Notes under the pieces: model-generated
Database searches by the model: none
Told to the model about the DNA's origin: nothing
The model's input: the letters and a program-made list of their open reading frames with translations, nothing else
Shown: piece after piece, positions 26,124-32,526 of the stretch
Layout of the letters: every line of letters begins with the position of its first letter
How positions within the stretch are numbered: position 1 is the first letter of the stretch
Assembly: GCA_019751755.1 (NCBI GenBank)
Contig: JAIENA010000018.1
Location: 1-32,526, forward strand
Origin: Burkholderiaceae bacterium
Lineage (GTDB): Bacteria > Pseudomonadota > Gammaproteobacteria > Burkholderiales > Burkholderiaceae_D
DNA length: 32,526 bases
Direction: 5' to 3'
Made by a program: the position numbers and the translations under genes

Positions 26124-26987
26124 TTAAGGCGCCACGCCCCTGGCCGACACCTCGCCACCCAACACTGGCGGTGCCAGCACCGGCTGCGGCACATCGAGCA
26201 GGCTGCCCTGCGCCAGCAGCGCGGTCCCGGCCGCTTCGGCAATGCGGTGCAGCGACTGCAGCGCGGCGACCGAATCGAGGCGGTGGAATTCGGCCCGCAC
26301 ACCGGCGCACCGGGCCTGTTCCAGCAGTGCCACGGTGGCGGCATCAGCCTCGATCGCCCCACCCACGGCGCGCGCATCGAGCCGCAGCACATCCGGGCGG
26401 ACCCGCTCCAGCAACGCCGCGCCGTCCTGCACGCCGGCGGCCTGCACTGCGAAGCGGAAGCCGTTGCGGCGGTAATTGTCAGCCACATAATTGATCAGCC
26501 AGCCTTGCTGCGCTGTCACCGGCGGCAGCAATAGCACGATGCGCGCCAGCGGCAACTCCAGCGCATCGAGGATGCGGCGGAACGCATAGCCATGGTTGCT
26601 CGACACCGCGCTCAGCAGGCGGCTGTGCACATTCAAATACAGGTCGGTGTTGGCCGCGCCGGCCGCGTCTTCCTGACGGAAGAAGTTAATCGCATGCAGC
26701 ATGCGGCACAGCCGGTCCAGTTCCACTGATTCATCGTCACTGGCCGCGCTGTCGAGCAGTTTCCACAGCGACAAGCCTTCGCCGCCGCCGGCCGCGCTGC
26801 GCGCCAGGCCTTCATACGCCACCGCCGCACCATGCTGCAATTCACGCACCGGCTGGAACGCGCTGGTCATGGTGCAGTTGAAGAAGCGGCCCTGGGCGCG
26901 GCCGTGCGCGTCGAGCTGGATGCTGGTTTGGGTCGCGCCGTCGCGGGACAAGCGGGACAGGTATTGGTTCAGGACGGGAAAGCGCAT
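26124..26987 (-). CDS. EAL-like protein with degenerate catalytic residues
   Basis: The 287-residue product follows the EAL-domain pattern from beginning to end, but key residues are missing. The ATG at 26987 has GGAG nine bases upstream. FNCTMTSAFQPVRELQHG matches the EAL opening; the EAL motif itself reads EGL (59-61). LYLNVHSRLL keeps the Asn. The ExTE position is LLLPP, the DDFG motif is replaced by QAAG (near 182-185), the Lys of KID is Arg-Leu-Asp, and the AEGVE block is AEFHR. AQGSLLDVP keeps the QG. Most metal-binding acidic residues are gone, so phosphodiesterase activity is unlikely. It may act as a c-di-GMP sensor or a protein-binding domain, as YdiV does in enteric bacteria. Confidence 0.75.
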   Translation of the reverse strand: MRFPVLNQYLSRLSRDGATQTSIQLDAHGRAQGRFFNCTMTSAFQPVRELQHGAAVAYEGLARSAAGGGEGLSLWKLLDSAASDDESVELDRLCRMLHAINFFRQEDAAGAANTDLYLNVHSRLLSAVSSNHGYAFRRILDALELPLARIVLLLPPVTAQQGWLINYVADNYRRNGFRFAVQAAGVQDGAALLERVRPDVLRLDARAVGGAIEADAATVALLEQARCAGVRAEFHRLDSVAALQSLHRIAEAAGTALLAQGSLLDVPQPVLAPPVLGGEVSARGVAP

Positions 26988-27049
26988 GTCGTTAGGCTCC
27001 AGGTTGCTGCAGTGACGTTGACGACACCTTATCGCAGCCGTTGCCAACA

Positions 27050-27085
27050 CAAAACGAATGGTTTATTTGAAGCATATTCGTTTTG
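27050..27085. promoter_or_regulatory. 10-bp inverted repeat between the EAL-like and amidotransferase genes
   Basis: CAAAACGAAT (27050-27059) and ATTCGTTTTG (27076-27085) are perfect inverted copies separated by 16 bases. A direct repeat AGCATATTC occurs at 27071-27079 and 27096-27104. All lie in the 212-base gap between two divergent genes, so they may be operator sites for either gene. No promoter could be assigned with certainty. Confidence 0.4.
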
Positions 27086-27199
27086 CGCATGTTGGAGCAT
27101 ATTCCGTATTACAACTATGCATATAGCAAAACATTCGTTCCGCCGCACGCACATCACCGCTATCGTAGCCTCATCGTTAATTTGACTTGCGGTGTCACC

Positions 27200-28021
27200 A
27201 TGTGCCAGCTCCTCGGAATGAACAGCAACCAGCCAGCCGACTTGCGCTTTTCCTTTGCCGGATTCGCCGAACGGGGCGGCCGCACCGGCGAGCACAAGGA
27301 TGGCTGGGGCATCGCGTTCCACACCCGCCGCGGCGTGCGCCTGTTCCGCGATGAACGTGCCTCGATCGCCTCGCCGCTGGCCGAACAAATGAAACAGCGC
27401 CGCATCAAGGCCAGCAATGTCGTGGCGCATATCCGCAAGGCCACGCAAGGCCGCGTCACGCAGGAAAACTGCCATCCCTTCACCCGCACGCTGTGGGGCC
27501 GCACCTGGTCATTCGCCCACAATGGCGACCTGAAAGGGTTTTATCCGGACACCGGACTGTATGATGTGGAAGGCGACACCGACAGCGAGCGGGCCTTTTG
27601 CCATTTGCTGTCAGGCCTGGCCGAGCGCTTCAGCGTGCAACCGAACCGGCGCGCGCTATATGTGGCGGTGGCCGAACTGGCGGCGGAAATCGCGGTGTAC
27701 GGCACCTTCAATTTCCTGCTGTCCGACGGCGACACCCTGTTTGCCCATTGCTCGACCCATTTGCACTATGTCTCGCGCGCCTACCCGTTCGCCCAGGCCA
27801 GCTTGGTCGATTGCGAACACAGCATTGATTTGAGCCGCCACAACGGGCCGGACGACCGCATGGTGGTGATCGCCACGCAGCCGCTGACCAGCGATGAAAC
27901 GTGGCATGGCTTTGTGCCGGGGGAACTCAAAATGTTTGCCGATGGCCACGCCATCGAGGTCGCCAGCCTGGCGCGGCAGGCCCACGAACGCCACGGCGCC
28001 GCGTGCGCGTGCGCCGCCTGA
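27200..28021 (+). CDS. Class II glutamine amidotransferase (YafJ/GATase_4 family)
   Basis: This protein probably removes the amide nitrogen of glutamine or a related compound. Starting at the ATG at 27200 puts Cys2 (MCQLLGMNSNQP) directly after the initiator Met, as required for the Ntn-type nucleophile; an open frame extending upstream is therefore rejected. The product is 273 residues. The family blocks GEHKDGWGIAF, VVAHIRKATQGRV, NCHPFTRTLWGRTWSFAHNG (the last with the oxyanion-type HNG) and DTDSERAFCHLL are all present. There is no synthase domain attached, as in YafJ. The substrate is unknown. Confidence 0.92.
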   Translation: MCQLLGMNSNQPADLRFSFAGFAERGGRTGEHKDGWGIAFHTRRGVRLFRDERASIASPLAEQMKQRRIKASNVVAHIRKATQGRVTQENCHPFTRTLWGRTWSFAHNGDLKGFYPDTGLYDVEGDTDSERAFCHLLSGLAERFSVQPNRRALYVAVAELAAEIAVYGTFNFLLSDGDTLFAHCSTHLHYVSRAYPFAQASLVDCEHSIDLSRHNGPDDRMVVIATQPLTSDETWHGFVPGELKMFADGHAIEVASLARQAHERHGAACACAA

Positions 28022-28047
28022 ATTCTGCGCCGGAATCCTGCGCCTGT

Positions 28048-28638
28048 TTACGCCGCCACGGCGTTCATGCCGATCGCCACCCGGGGCGCCGCCACCGGGT
28101 GCGGTTCGACATGGTGTTCCAGCCAGTTCGGAAACACCAGCATTTGCCCCAGCGCGGGCTGGGCGGCGGTCAGGCCACCGCCGTTAAAACCGCGCCCCGC
28201 CACCTGGCCCAGCTTGACGGCCGGACGCGGGTCGTGGAACAGCACCGGATTCGAGCCTTCCGGCACTTGCAGGTAAAACGCGGCCGACAGCAGGCGGTTC
28301 GGATGCATGTGCTGCATATTAAAACCGCCCTCCTCGTGCAAATTGACCCAGCCTTCGACGCGGAACCGGATCGCGCCCGGCAACTGCATTTCCTGCAGCA
28401 CCTGGCCGAACACGGTTTGCGCCGCAGCGTGCAACGGCTCGAAGGCGGTCTGCTGTAACAACGTTGTGTCACTGTTCCAGCCGCGCCGCAAGGTGCGCCC
28501 GGCCGGCTGCGGCTGGGCCGCGCGCAATTGCCGTATCTGGTCCAGCCACAACGGAAAGTACGGTTGCAGGTAAGCCAGATCGAACGACCAGATCGTGGTC
28601 GGGAAAATATCCTGGCGGCTGACGGCGATTTCAGGCAT
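28048..28638 (-). CDS. Putative 2OG-Fe(II) oxygenase (TIGR02466 family)
   Basis: The 196-residue protein resembles the small TIGR02466 group of predicted 2-oxoglutarate/iron oxygenases. It opens IFPTTIWSFDL; TLRRGWNSDTTLLQQ follows. The core has EGWVNLHEEGGFNMQHMHPN (candidate iron-binding His), LSAAFYLQVPEGSNPVLFHD and a second His region LVFPNWLEHHVEPH. RVAIGMN ends it, with Arg in the position expected to hold 2-oxoglutarate. Length is typical. Substrate and biological role are unknown. It follows the GNAT gene on the same strand with a 49-base gap containing short repeats. Confidence 0.82.
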   Translation of the reverse strand: MPEIAVSRQDIFPTTIWSFDLAYLQPYFPLWLDQIRQLRAAQPQPAGRTLRRGWNSDTTLLQQTAFEPLHAAAQTVFGQVLQEMQLPGAIRFRVEGWVNLHEEGGFNMQHMHPNRLLSAAFYLQVPEGSNPVLFHDPRPAVKLGQVAGRGFNGGGLTAAQPALGQMLVFPNWLEHHVEPHPVAAPRVAIGMNAVAA

Positions 28639-28661
28639 GCGACTCTTTCAGATGGTGGGGA

Positions 28662-28700
28662 CTGAATGATGCTGAATGATGCTGAATTTATGCTGAATTA
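28662..28700. repeat. Short tandem repeat across the end of the GNAT gene
   Basis: The unit CTGAATGATG occurs at 28662-28671 and 28672-28681, followed by degenerate copies CTGAATTTATG (28682-28692) and CTGAATTA (28693-28700). The array overlaps the GNAT stop codon (28688-28690) and lies just upstream of the oxygenase start. Copy-number change could shift the protein end or the gap. Confidence 0.7.
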
Positions 28701-29227
28701 CAGTTGCAGAAACGCTTGCGGGGCTTGGCGTCGTCGCCCGCCTCGGGCGCAGCACCGCCGCCCAACTGCTTCCAGAAAAAGGTGGTGTCGACGCCATACG
28801 GCGAGCGCACCTGGCCGGCGCGGGTATAGCCGAGCCGCTCAAAAAAGCCGGCGCCGGTGGCGGTGCTGTGTAATTGCAGTGCTTTCACGCCCCAGCCGCC
28901 GGCAATTTCTTCCATGCGCGCCAGCAGTGCGCGGCCCAATCCCAGGCCGCGCGCTTCGGGCGCCAGGTAGCACAACGCCAGCTTGCCGGCGCCCGTCAGC
29001 AGCGCCACGCCCACCAAGGTGTCGTCGCGCAGTGCGACCAAAGAATGATTGGTGGACGACTGGAACCAGCTGGCCACCATTTGCGGCGTTTTGTTACCGA
29101 GCCACGCGCCCAGGATGGCGGGGTCGTTGTTGTGGTCGAGGACACAGCATTCAGCGATGGACCGCCGCAAAACCTGGCATGCCGCGGCAGCGTCGCCAAC
29201 TGCAGCAATACGAATTTCAAGACTCAT
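28688..29227 (-). CDS. GNAT-family N-acetyltransferase
   Basis: This is an acetyl-CoA-dependent acetyltransferase of unknown substrate. The 179-residue product begins MSLEIRIAAVGDAAAACQVL. Strand 4 (KLALCYLAPEARGLGLG) leads into the acetyl-CoA binding loop RGLGLGRALL, and the C-terminal part holds LQLHSTATGAGFFERLGYTR, a typical GNAT end. After the domain there is an extra tail of about 25 residues that is Gly/Ala-rich and ends in CNCNSA, encoded by the short repeat array. Its start is followed on the other side by the divergent sulfate-binding gene. Confidence 0.92.
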   Translation of the reverse strand: MSLEIRIAAVGDAAAACQVLRRSIAECCVLDHNNDPAILGAWLGNKTPQMVASWFQSSTNHSLVALRDDTLVGVALLTGAGKLALCYLAPEARGLGLGRALLARMEEIAGGWGVKALQLHSTATGAGFFERLGYTRAGQVRSPYGVDTTFFWKQLGGGAAPEAGDDAKPRKRFCNCNSA

Positions 29228-29357
29228 GTGTACTCACAAAATAATGCCGATCACCCCGGCGCCGGCGGCTTGCCGCCGACACACAGCGCGACTATACACC
29301 AGCCAGAAAAAGCTCGTGTCGCCTGCCGTGCGTTTTGTCCAGTCGCGAATTTGTGAT

Positions 29358-29371
29358 TTAGTTATTACTAA
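29358..29371. promoter_or_regulatory. Small palindrome upstream of the sulfate-binding gene
   Basis: TTAGTTATTACTAA has 5-bp inverted arms. It lies in the AT-rich part of the 214-base gap between GNAT and sbp, roughly 70 bases before the sbp start. Sulfate-binding genes are often under CysB control; this could be part of such a site, but the CysB consensus is loose and the match is not proven. Confidence 0.3.
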
Positions 29372-29441
29372 AAATTCGTATCTTTTCCGGCGGGAATTAT
29401 AGACCATGCCTATATGTCTTTCACAACAGGATCAAAGTCCC

Positions 29442-30467
29442 ATGACACAGAAAAGTAATAAGCGTAACAAGCGCCGCACCCTGATCGCGACCAGCCTGCT
29501 GGCCGCCGCCCTGCCCTTTGCCACGCCATCGTATGCGGCCGACACCACGATCCTGAACGTGTCGTATGACGTGATGCGCGAAGTGTTCAAGGACGTCAAC
29601 CCAGCCTTTATTGCGGATTACAAGAAGAAGACCGGCGAGACCGTGACCGTCAACCAGGCGCACGGCGGCTCGTCGAAACAAGCGCGCTCGGTGGCCGACG
29701 GCCTGGAAGCGTCTGTGGTGACGCTGAACCAGGCCAATGACGTGGACTTGCTGGCTGACCGCGGTCTGGTGGCGGCGGACTGGAAAGCCAAGTTCCCCAA
29801 CAATGCGGCGCCGTTTTATTCGACCGTAATTTACCTGGTCCGCAAGGGCAATCCGAAGGGCATCAAGGATTGGACCGATCTGGCCAAGCCGGGCGTCAAA
29901 GTCATTATCCCGAACCCCAAAACCTCGGGCAACGGCCGCTACTCCTACCTGGCGGCCTGGGGCTCGGTGCTGAAAAAAGGCGGCAATGAAGCGCAGGCGC
30001 GCGACCTGGTCGGCAAGATCTTCAAAAACGTCCCGGTAATGGACACCGGTGGCCGCGCCGCCACCACCACGTTCACGCAGCGCCAGATCGGCGACGTGCT
30101 GGTGACGTTTGAAAACGAAGTGCTGCTGGTGAAAGGCGAATTCGGCGACCAGTTCGACATCGTCTACCCGACGACGTCGATCCTGGCGGAGTCGCCGGTG
30201 GCCGTGGTCGACAAAGTGGTCGACAAGCGCAACCTGCGCAAGCCCGCCACCGCCTACCTGAACTTCCTGTACAGCGAGGCCGGCCAGGAAATCCTCGCCA
30301 AGCACCACCTGCGCCCCCGTTCGGACGTGGTGGCCAAGAAATATGCAGCCACCTTCAAGCCGATCACGCTGCTCAGCGTGGATGACTTGTTTGGCGGCTG
30401 GCGTGCACTGCAGAAAAAACACTTTGACGACGGTGGTGAGTTCGACAAGATTTACGACGGCAAATAA
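29442..30467 (+). CDS. sbp: Periplasmic sulfate-binding protein (Sbp/CysP family)
   Basis: This protein binds sulfate (or thiosulfate) in the periplasm and delivers it to a CysTWA importer. The ATG at 29442 gives 341 residues with a basic, clear Sec signal peptide (about 1-33, ending SYAA). Family blocks include LNVSYDVMREVFKDVNP, VNQAHGGSSKQARSVADGL, VVTLNQANDVDLLADRGLV and IIPNPKTSGNGRYSYLAAWG, plus FGDQFDIVYPTTSILAESPV. An earlier ATG at 29406 would spoil the signal peptide. No cysT, cysW or cysA gene follows; a terminator closes the transcript, so it is a single-gene unit. Confidence 0.94.
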   Translation: MTQKSNKRNKRRTLIATSLLAAALPFATPSYAADTTILNVSYDVMREVFKDVNPAFIADYKKKTGETVTVNQAHGGSSKQARSVADGLEASVVTLNQANDVDLLADRGLVAADWKAKFPNNAAPFYSTVIYLVRKGNPKGIKDWTDLAKPGVKVIIPNPKTSGNGRYSYLAAWGSVLKKGGNEAQARDLVGKIFKNVPVMDTGGRAATTTFTQRQIGDVLVTFENEVLLVKGEFGDQFDIVYPTTSILAESPVAVVDKVVDKRNLRKPATAYLNFLYSEAGQEILAKHHLRPRSDVVAKKYAATFKPITLLSVDDLFGGWRALQKKHFDDGGEFDKIYDGK

Positions 30468-30509
30468 GTAGCAACTAAGCAGCAAGCCCGCTGAAGCGTT
30501 GCGCAATCA

Positions 30510-30539
30510 GCCCCACAGGCCCGCCTGTGGGGCTTTTTT
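30510..30539 (+). terminator. Intrinsic terminator after sbp
   Basis: GCCCCACAGG (30510-30519) pairs perfectly with CCTGTGGGGC (30524-30533) around a 4-base loop, followed by six T residues. It lies 42 bases after the sbp stop. Confidence 0.95.
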
Positions 30540-30663
30540 GCTTCCACGCCATAGACGAGTCTGTCTAATTCCTGTATCTTCGTACCTCAGGAAATATTGC
30601 TGTATAGATATTGTGCAATGCAGTATCCGGTCTATTTTCCGTCCCTCCCAATTGCATATTCAC

Positions 30664-31539
30664 ATGATCAAGAAAACAGTAGCCGCCCTGCTGATGTCCT
30701 TGAGCGCCGCCGCTATGGCGCTGCCGCTCGGCTCGCAAAACGTGCTGGTGGTCGAAGACGACACCGGCAAAGTCCTGCTTGAAAAAAACGCCACCACCCA
30801 GGTGCCAATCGCCTCGCTGACCAAGCTGATGACAGCCATGGTGGTGCTGGACGCCAAGCTGGACATGAAAGAAACCATCAACATCGACCGAGCCGACGTC
30901 GACACGCTGAAGCACAGCCAGTCGCGCGTGCCGGTCGGCGCCGCGATTTCGCGCGCCGATGTGCTGCAACTGGCGCTGATGTCGTCCGACAACCGCGCGG
31001 CCGCCGCGCTGGCCCGCACCTTCCCCGGTGGCCAGGCCGGTTTCAAGCGCGCCGTCGACGTGAAAATCAAGTCGCTGGGCCTGGCCAGCACCGTGATCGA
31101 AGAACCGACCGGACTGTCGCCGAACAACCGTTCGACCGCCGCCGACCTGGTGAAAATGGCCCACGCGGCGTCGAAGTACGACACCATCCGTGACATGTCG
31201 ACCGACAGCAAGGACACCATCAGCATCAACGGCCGCAAGGTCGAATACCGCAACACCAACCGCCTGGTCGGCGCCAAGGGCTGGGACATTGGCATGTCCA
31301 AGACCGGCTACACCGAAGAAGCGGGCCGCTGCCTGATCATGCGCATCAAGTCGGCCGGCAAGTACTCGACCATGGTGCTGCTAAACGCCGGCGCCAGCTC
31401 GGCGCGCCTGATGGATGCGCTCAAAATCCGCAAATTCATCTCCGGCGATGAGGACAAGCCCGTCAAACAGGTGAAACAAAGTTTGCGCAAGAAAGCGCCG
31501 GCCTCCAAGGCTGGGCCCAAGCGGCGTAAGGCGTCCTGA
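30664..31539 (+). CDS. pbpG: D-alanyl-D-alanine endopeptidase, PbpG/DacA-type (S11)
   Basis: This low-molecular-weight penicillin-binding protein cleaves peptide cross-links or terminal D-Ala in peptidoglycan. The ATG at 30664 gives 291 residues with a signal peptide (about 1-20). All three active-site motifs are present: SLTK (Ser51, Lys54), SDN (108-110) and KTG (213-215, in MSKTGYTEEAGRC). A short basic tail (KQSLRKKAPASKAGPKRRKA) follows the catalytic domain, and there is no DacA-type C-terminal beta domain, so PbpG (PBP7-like) is the better fit. The open frame reaching back to 30499 runs through the terminator and is not a real start. Confidence 0.93.
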   Translation: MIKKTVAALLMSLSAAAMALPLGSQNVLVVEDDTGKVLLEKNATTQVPIASLTKLMTAMVVLDAKLDMKETINIDRADVDTLKHSQSRVPVGAAISRADVLQLALMSSDNRAAAALARTFPGGQAGFKRAVDVKIKSLGLASTVIEEPTGLSPNNRSTAADLVKMAHAASKYDTIRDMSTDSKDTISINGRKVEYRNTNRLVGAKGWDIGMSKTGYTEEAGRCLIMRIKSAGKYSTMVLLNAGASSARLMDALKIRKFISGDEDKPVKQVKQSLRKKAPASKAGPKRRKAS

Positions 31540-31601
31540 AGATGAACTTGTATGCACTGCTGCGGGATGACGCCGTGCGGTGAGACGCCTGATGGGGGCG
31601 G

Positions 31602-31607
31602 TATAAT
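31602..31607 (+). promoter_or_regulatory. Perfect TATAAT just before a terminator
   Basis: TATAAT at 31602-31607 matches the sigma-70 -10 box exactly. GTGAGA at 31580-31585 is a weak -35 (4 of 6 bases) with a 16-base spacer. If used, transcription would begin at about the foot of the 31617 hairpin, giving at most a tiny RNA. It may equally be chance. Confidence 0.3.
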
Positions 31608-31616
31608 GAGAAACTG

Positions 31617-31643
31617 GGGCGCCTTTTTTGGGCGCCCTTTTTT
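31617..31643 (+). terminator. Intrinsic terminator after pbpG
   Basis: GGGCGCC (31617-31623) pairs with GGCGCCC (31631-31637) around a T-rich 7-base loop, followed by a run of six T residues (31638-31643), then A and more T. It lies about 80 bases after the pbpG stop. Confidence 0.92.
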
Positions 31644-31734
31644 ATTTTTGATACGAGTATTACCTTGTGCTGATACAGCATATGCAATTGCTGCGACAAG
31701 AAAAGCCACGCCGCAGAATACAGTTTCGCATCTC

Positions 31735-31763
31735 ATTATTCTGACCAATTTGATCAGAATAAT
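31735..31763. promoter_or_regulatory. 10-bp palindrome upstream of the beta-barrel gene
   Basis: ATTATTCTGA (31735-31744) and TCAGAATAAT (31754-31763) are perfect inverted copies with a 9-base gap. The site ends 38 bases before the start codon of the outer-membrane protein gene, where an operator or an mRNA hairpin near the leader would lie. There is no T tract, so a terminator is unlikely. This is the main feature of the 31644-31801 stretch. Confidence 0.5.
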
Positions 31764-31801
31764 CTGCATATGTGAAACAACTCGCCACACAAGGAAATAT
31801 C

Positions 31802-32488
31802 ATGAAAATGAAATGGTCATTAATATTCATCGCAGGACTGTCGCTGGCGGCACAGGCGCAGGACTCGACGACTACCGCCCACGGCAATTATGTGTCGCTG
31901 CGCGCACAGAGTGCGCAACTGCGCATTGCCGACCAAAAGCCATACAGTCCGCGTGCAATCAGCATCATTAACGGCCCCGACACCAGCGACAAAACCAGTG
32001 GCTCGCTTGCCGTCGGCCGGTACCTGCCTAATGCCTGGCGTGTCGAGGCAGAGTACAGCACGCGGACCAAATCGGAGTTCGACACCTTGTGGCAATGGAC
32101 TGGCGGCGAGAGCAGAAATGTGGTCCAAGCCAGCGCCCAACGCCTCATGCTCAATGCCTATAAAGATTTCCCTGTCGCCGAAGCACTGTCTTTATACGCG
32201 GGTGCCGGCGTCGGTATATCCAATATCCGCGCCGCTGGTTATCAAGGCACAACGCTGCGCACCTTTGATAAGCATACGCAGAACAACTTTGCCTACGGCC
32301 TGACAGTAGGCATGGGTTATCGCCTGAATCAAGTATTCACGGTGGGATTGGGTTATCGTTACGTCGGCTTGGGCGAGACTCAAACCGGCATCAACAACTT
32401 TATCAACAGAAGCGGGACAAAAGACGAGCACCATGAAGGCAAGCTCAATGAACAGAATGCTTTCTTAGAACTGCGCGCGCGTTTCTAA
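31802..32488 (+). CDS. Outer-membrane beta-barrel protein (porin_4/OmpA-barrel-like)
   Basis: This is a small predicted eight-stranded outer-membrane barrel. The ATG at 31802 has AAGGA about seven bases upstream and gives 228 residues; the 31772 start would place charged residues before the signal peptide. Signal peptide about 1-19 (MKMKWSLIFIAGLSLAAQA). Barrel strands alternate, for example WRVEAEYSTRTK, RLMLNAYKDFPV, SLYAGAGVGISNI, FAYGLTVGMGYRLN and FTVGLGYRYVGLGE. It ends FLELRARF with a terminal Phe, as barrels recognised by the Bam complex do. There is no OmpA peptidoglycan-binding domain. Its function is unknown; it may be an adhesin-like or structural barrel. Confidence 0.82.
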   Translation: MKMKWSLIFIAGLSLAAQAQDSTTTAHGNYVSLRAQSAQLRIADQKPYSPRAISIINGPDTSDKTSGSLAVGRYLPNAWRVEAEYSTRTKSEFDTLWQWTGGESRNVVQASAQRLMLNAYKDFPVAEALSLYAGAGVGISNIRAAGYQGTTLRTFDKHTQNNFAYGLTVGMGYRLNQVFTVGLGYRYVGLGETQTGINNFINRSGTKDEHHEGKLNEQNAFLELRARF

Positions 32489-32520
32489 GATTCACGATGC
32501 CCTCATCCCGGAGATTTCCA

Positions 32521-32526
32521 ATGTGC
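32521..32526 (+). CDS. Possible start of the next gene, cut by the window
   Basis: GGAGA (32510-32514) is followed six bases later by an ATG at 32521, giving M-C before the window ends. Spacing is right for a translation start, but nothing can be said about the product. Confidence 0.25.

Overview
The window reads as chromosomal DNA of a GC-rich betaproteobacterium. The genes match Burkholderiales, most likely Oxalobacteraceae (the Janthinobacterium/Duganella/Massilia group). That placement is an inference from codon use and gene families; there is no rRNA or other marker gene here to prove it.

Positions 1-17951 hold most of a flagellar gene set. First comes a plus-strand run fliK (cut by the window edge), fliL, fliA, motA, motB, flgM, flgN and a stand-alone GH73 peptidoglycan hydrolase. 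Then flgA lies on the minus strand, followed by the plus-strand operon flgB-C-D-E-F-G-H-I-J-K-L plus one 348-aa gene of uncertain function. A clear terminator closes the block. The order fliK-fliL-fliA-motA-motB is that of lafE-F-S-T-U in lateral (Flag-2) flagellar systems, and flgM/N/A-L corresponds to lfg genes, so this is probably a secondary (lateral-type) flagellum carrying its own sigma-28 factor, anti-sigma factor and stator. Three features stand out: a FliK with a long TAAP-rich repeat linker, FlgJ split into a rod-cap protein and a separate muralytic enzyme, and an uncharacterised gene at the lafW position. Flagellin, the filament cap, the export apparatus and the C-ring are not in the window.

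Positions 18029-25161 are on the minus strand: a PAS-GGDEF-EAL c-di-GMP protein, an amino-acid ABC transporter permease and binding protein without an ATPase, a small unknown protein, and a TorF-family outer-membrane protein paired with a dCache chemoreceptor. These fit a motility/sensing neighbourhood.

Positions 25280-32488 are mixed housekeeping and accessory genes: a Tat-exported DUF882 (M15-like) peptidase, an EAL-like protein lacking catalytic residues, a class II glutamine amidotransferase, a 2OG-Fe(II) oxygenase-like protein, a GNAT acetyltransferase, a sulfate-binding protein, a PbpG-type D-Ala-D-Ala endopeptidase and an outer-membrane beta-barrel protein. Two more strong terminators and several inverted repeats lie between them. 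No tRNA, rRNA, insertion sequence, phage gene or CRISPR array was seen. No gap without a gene exceeds 300 bases; the largest (31540-31801) holds a terminator and a palindrome.
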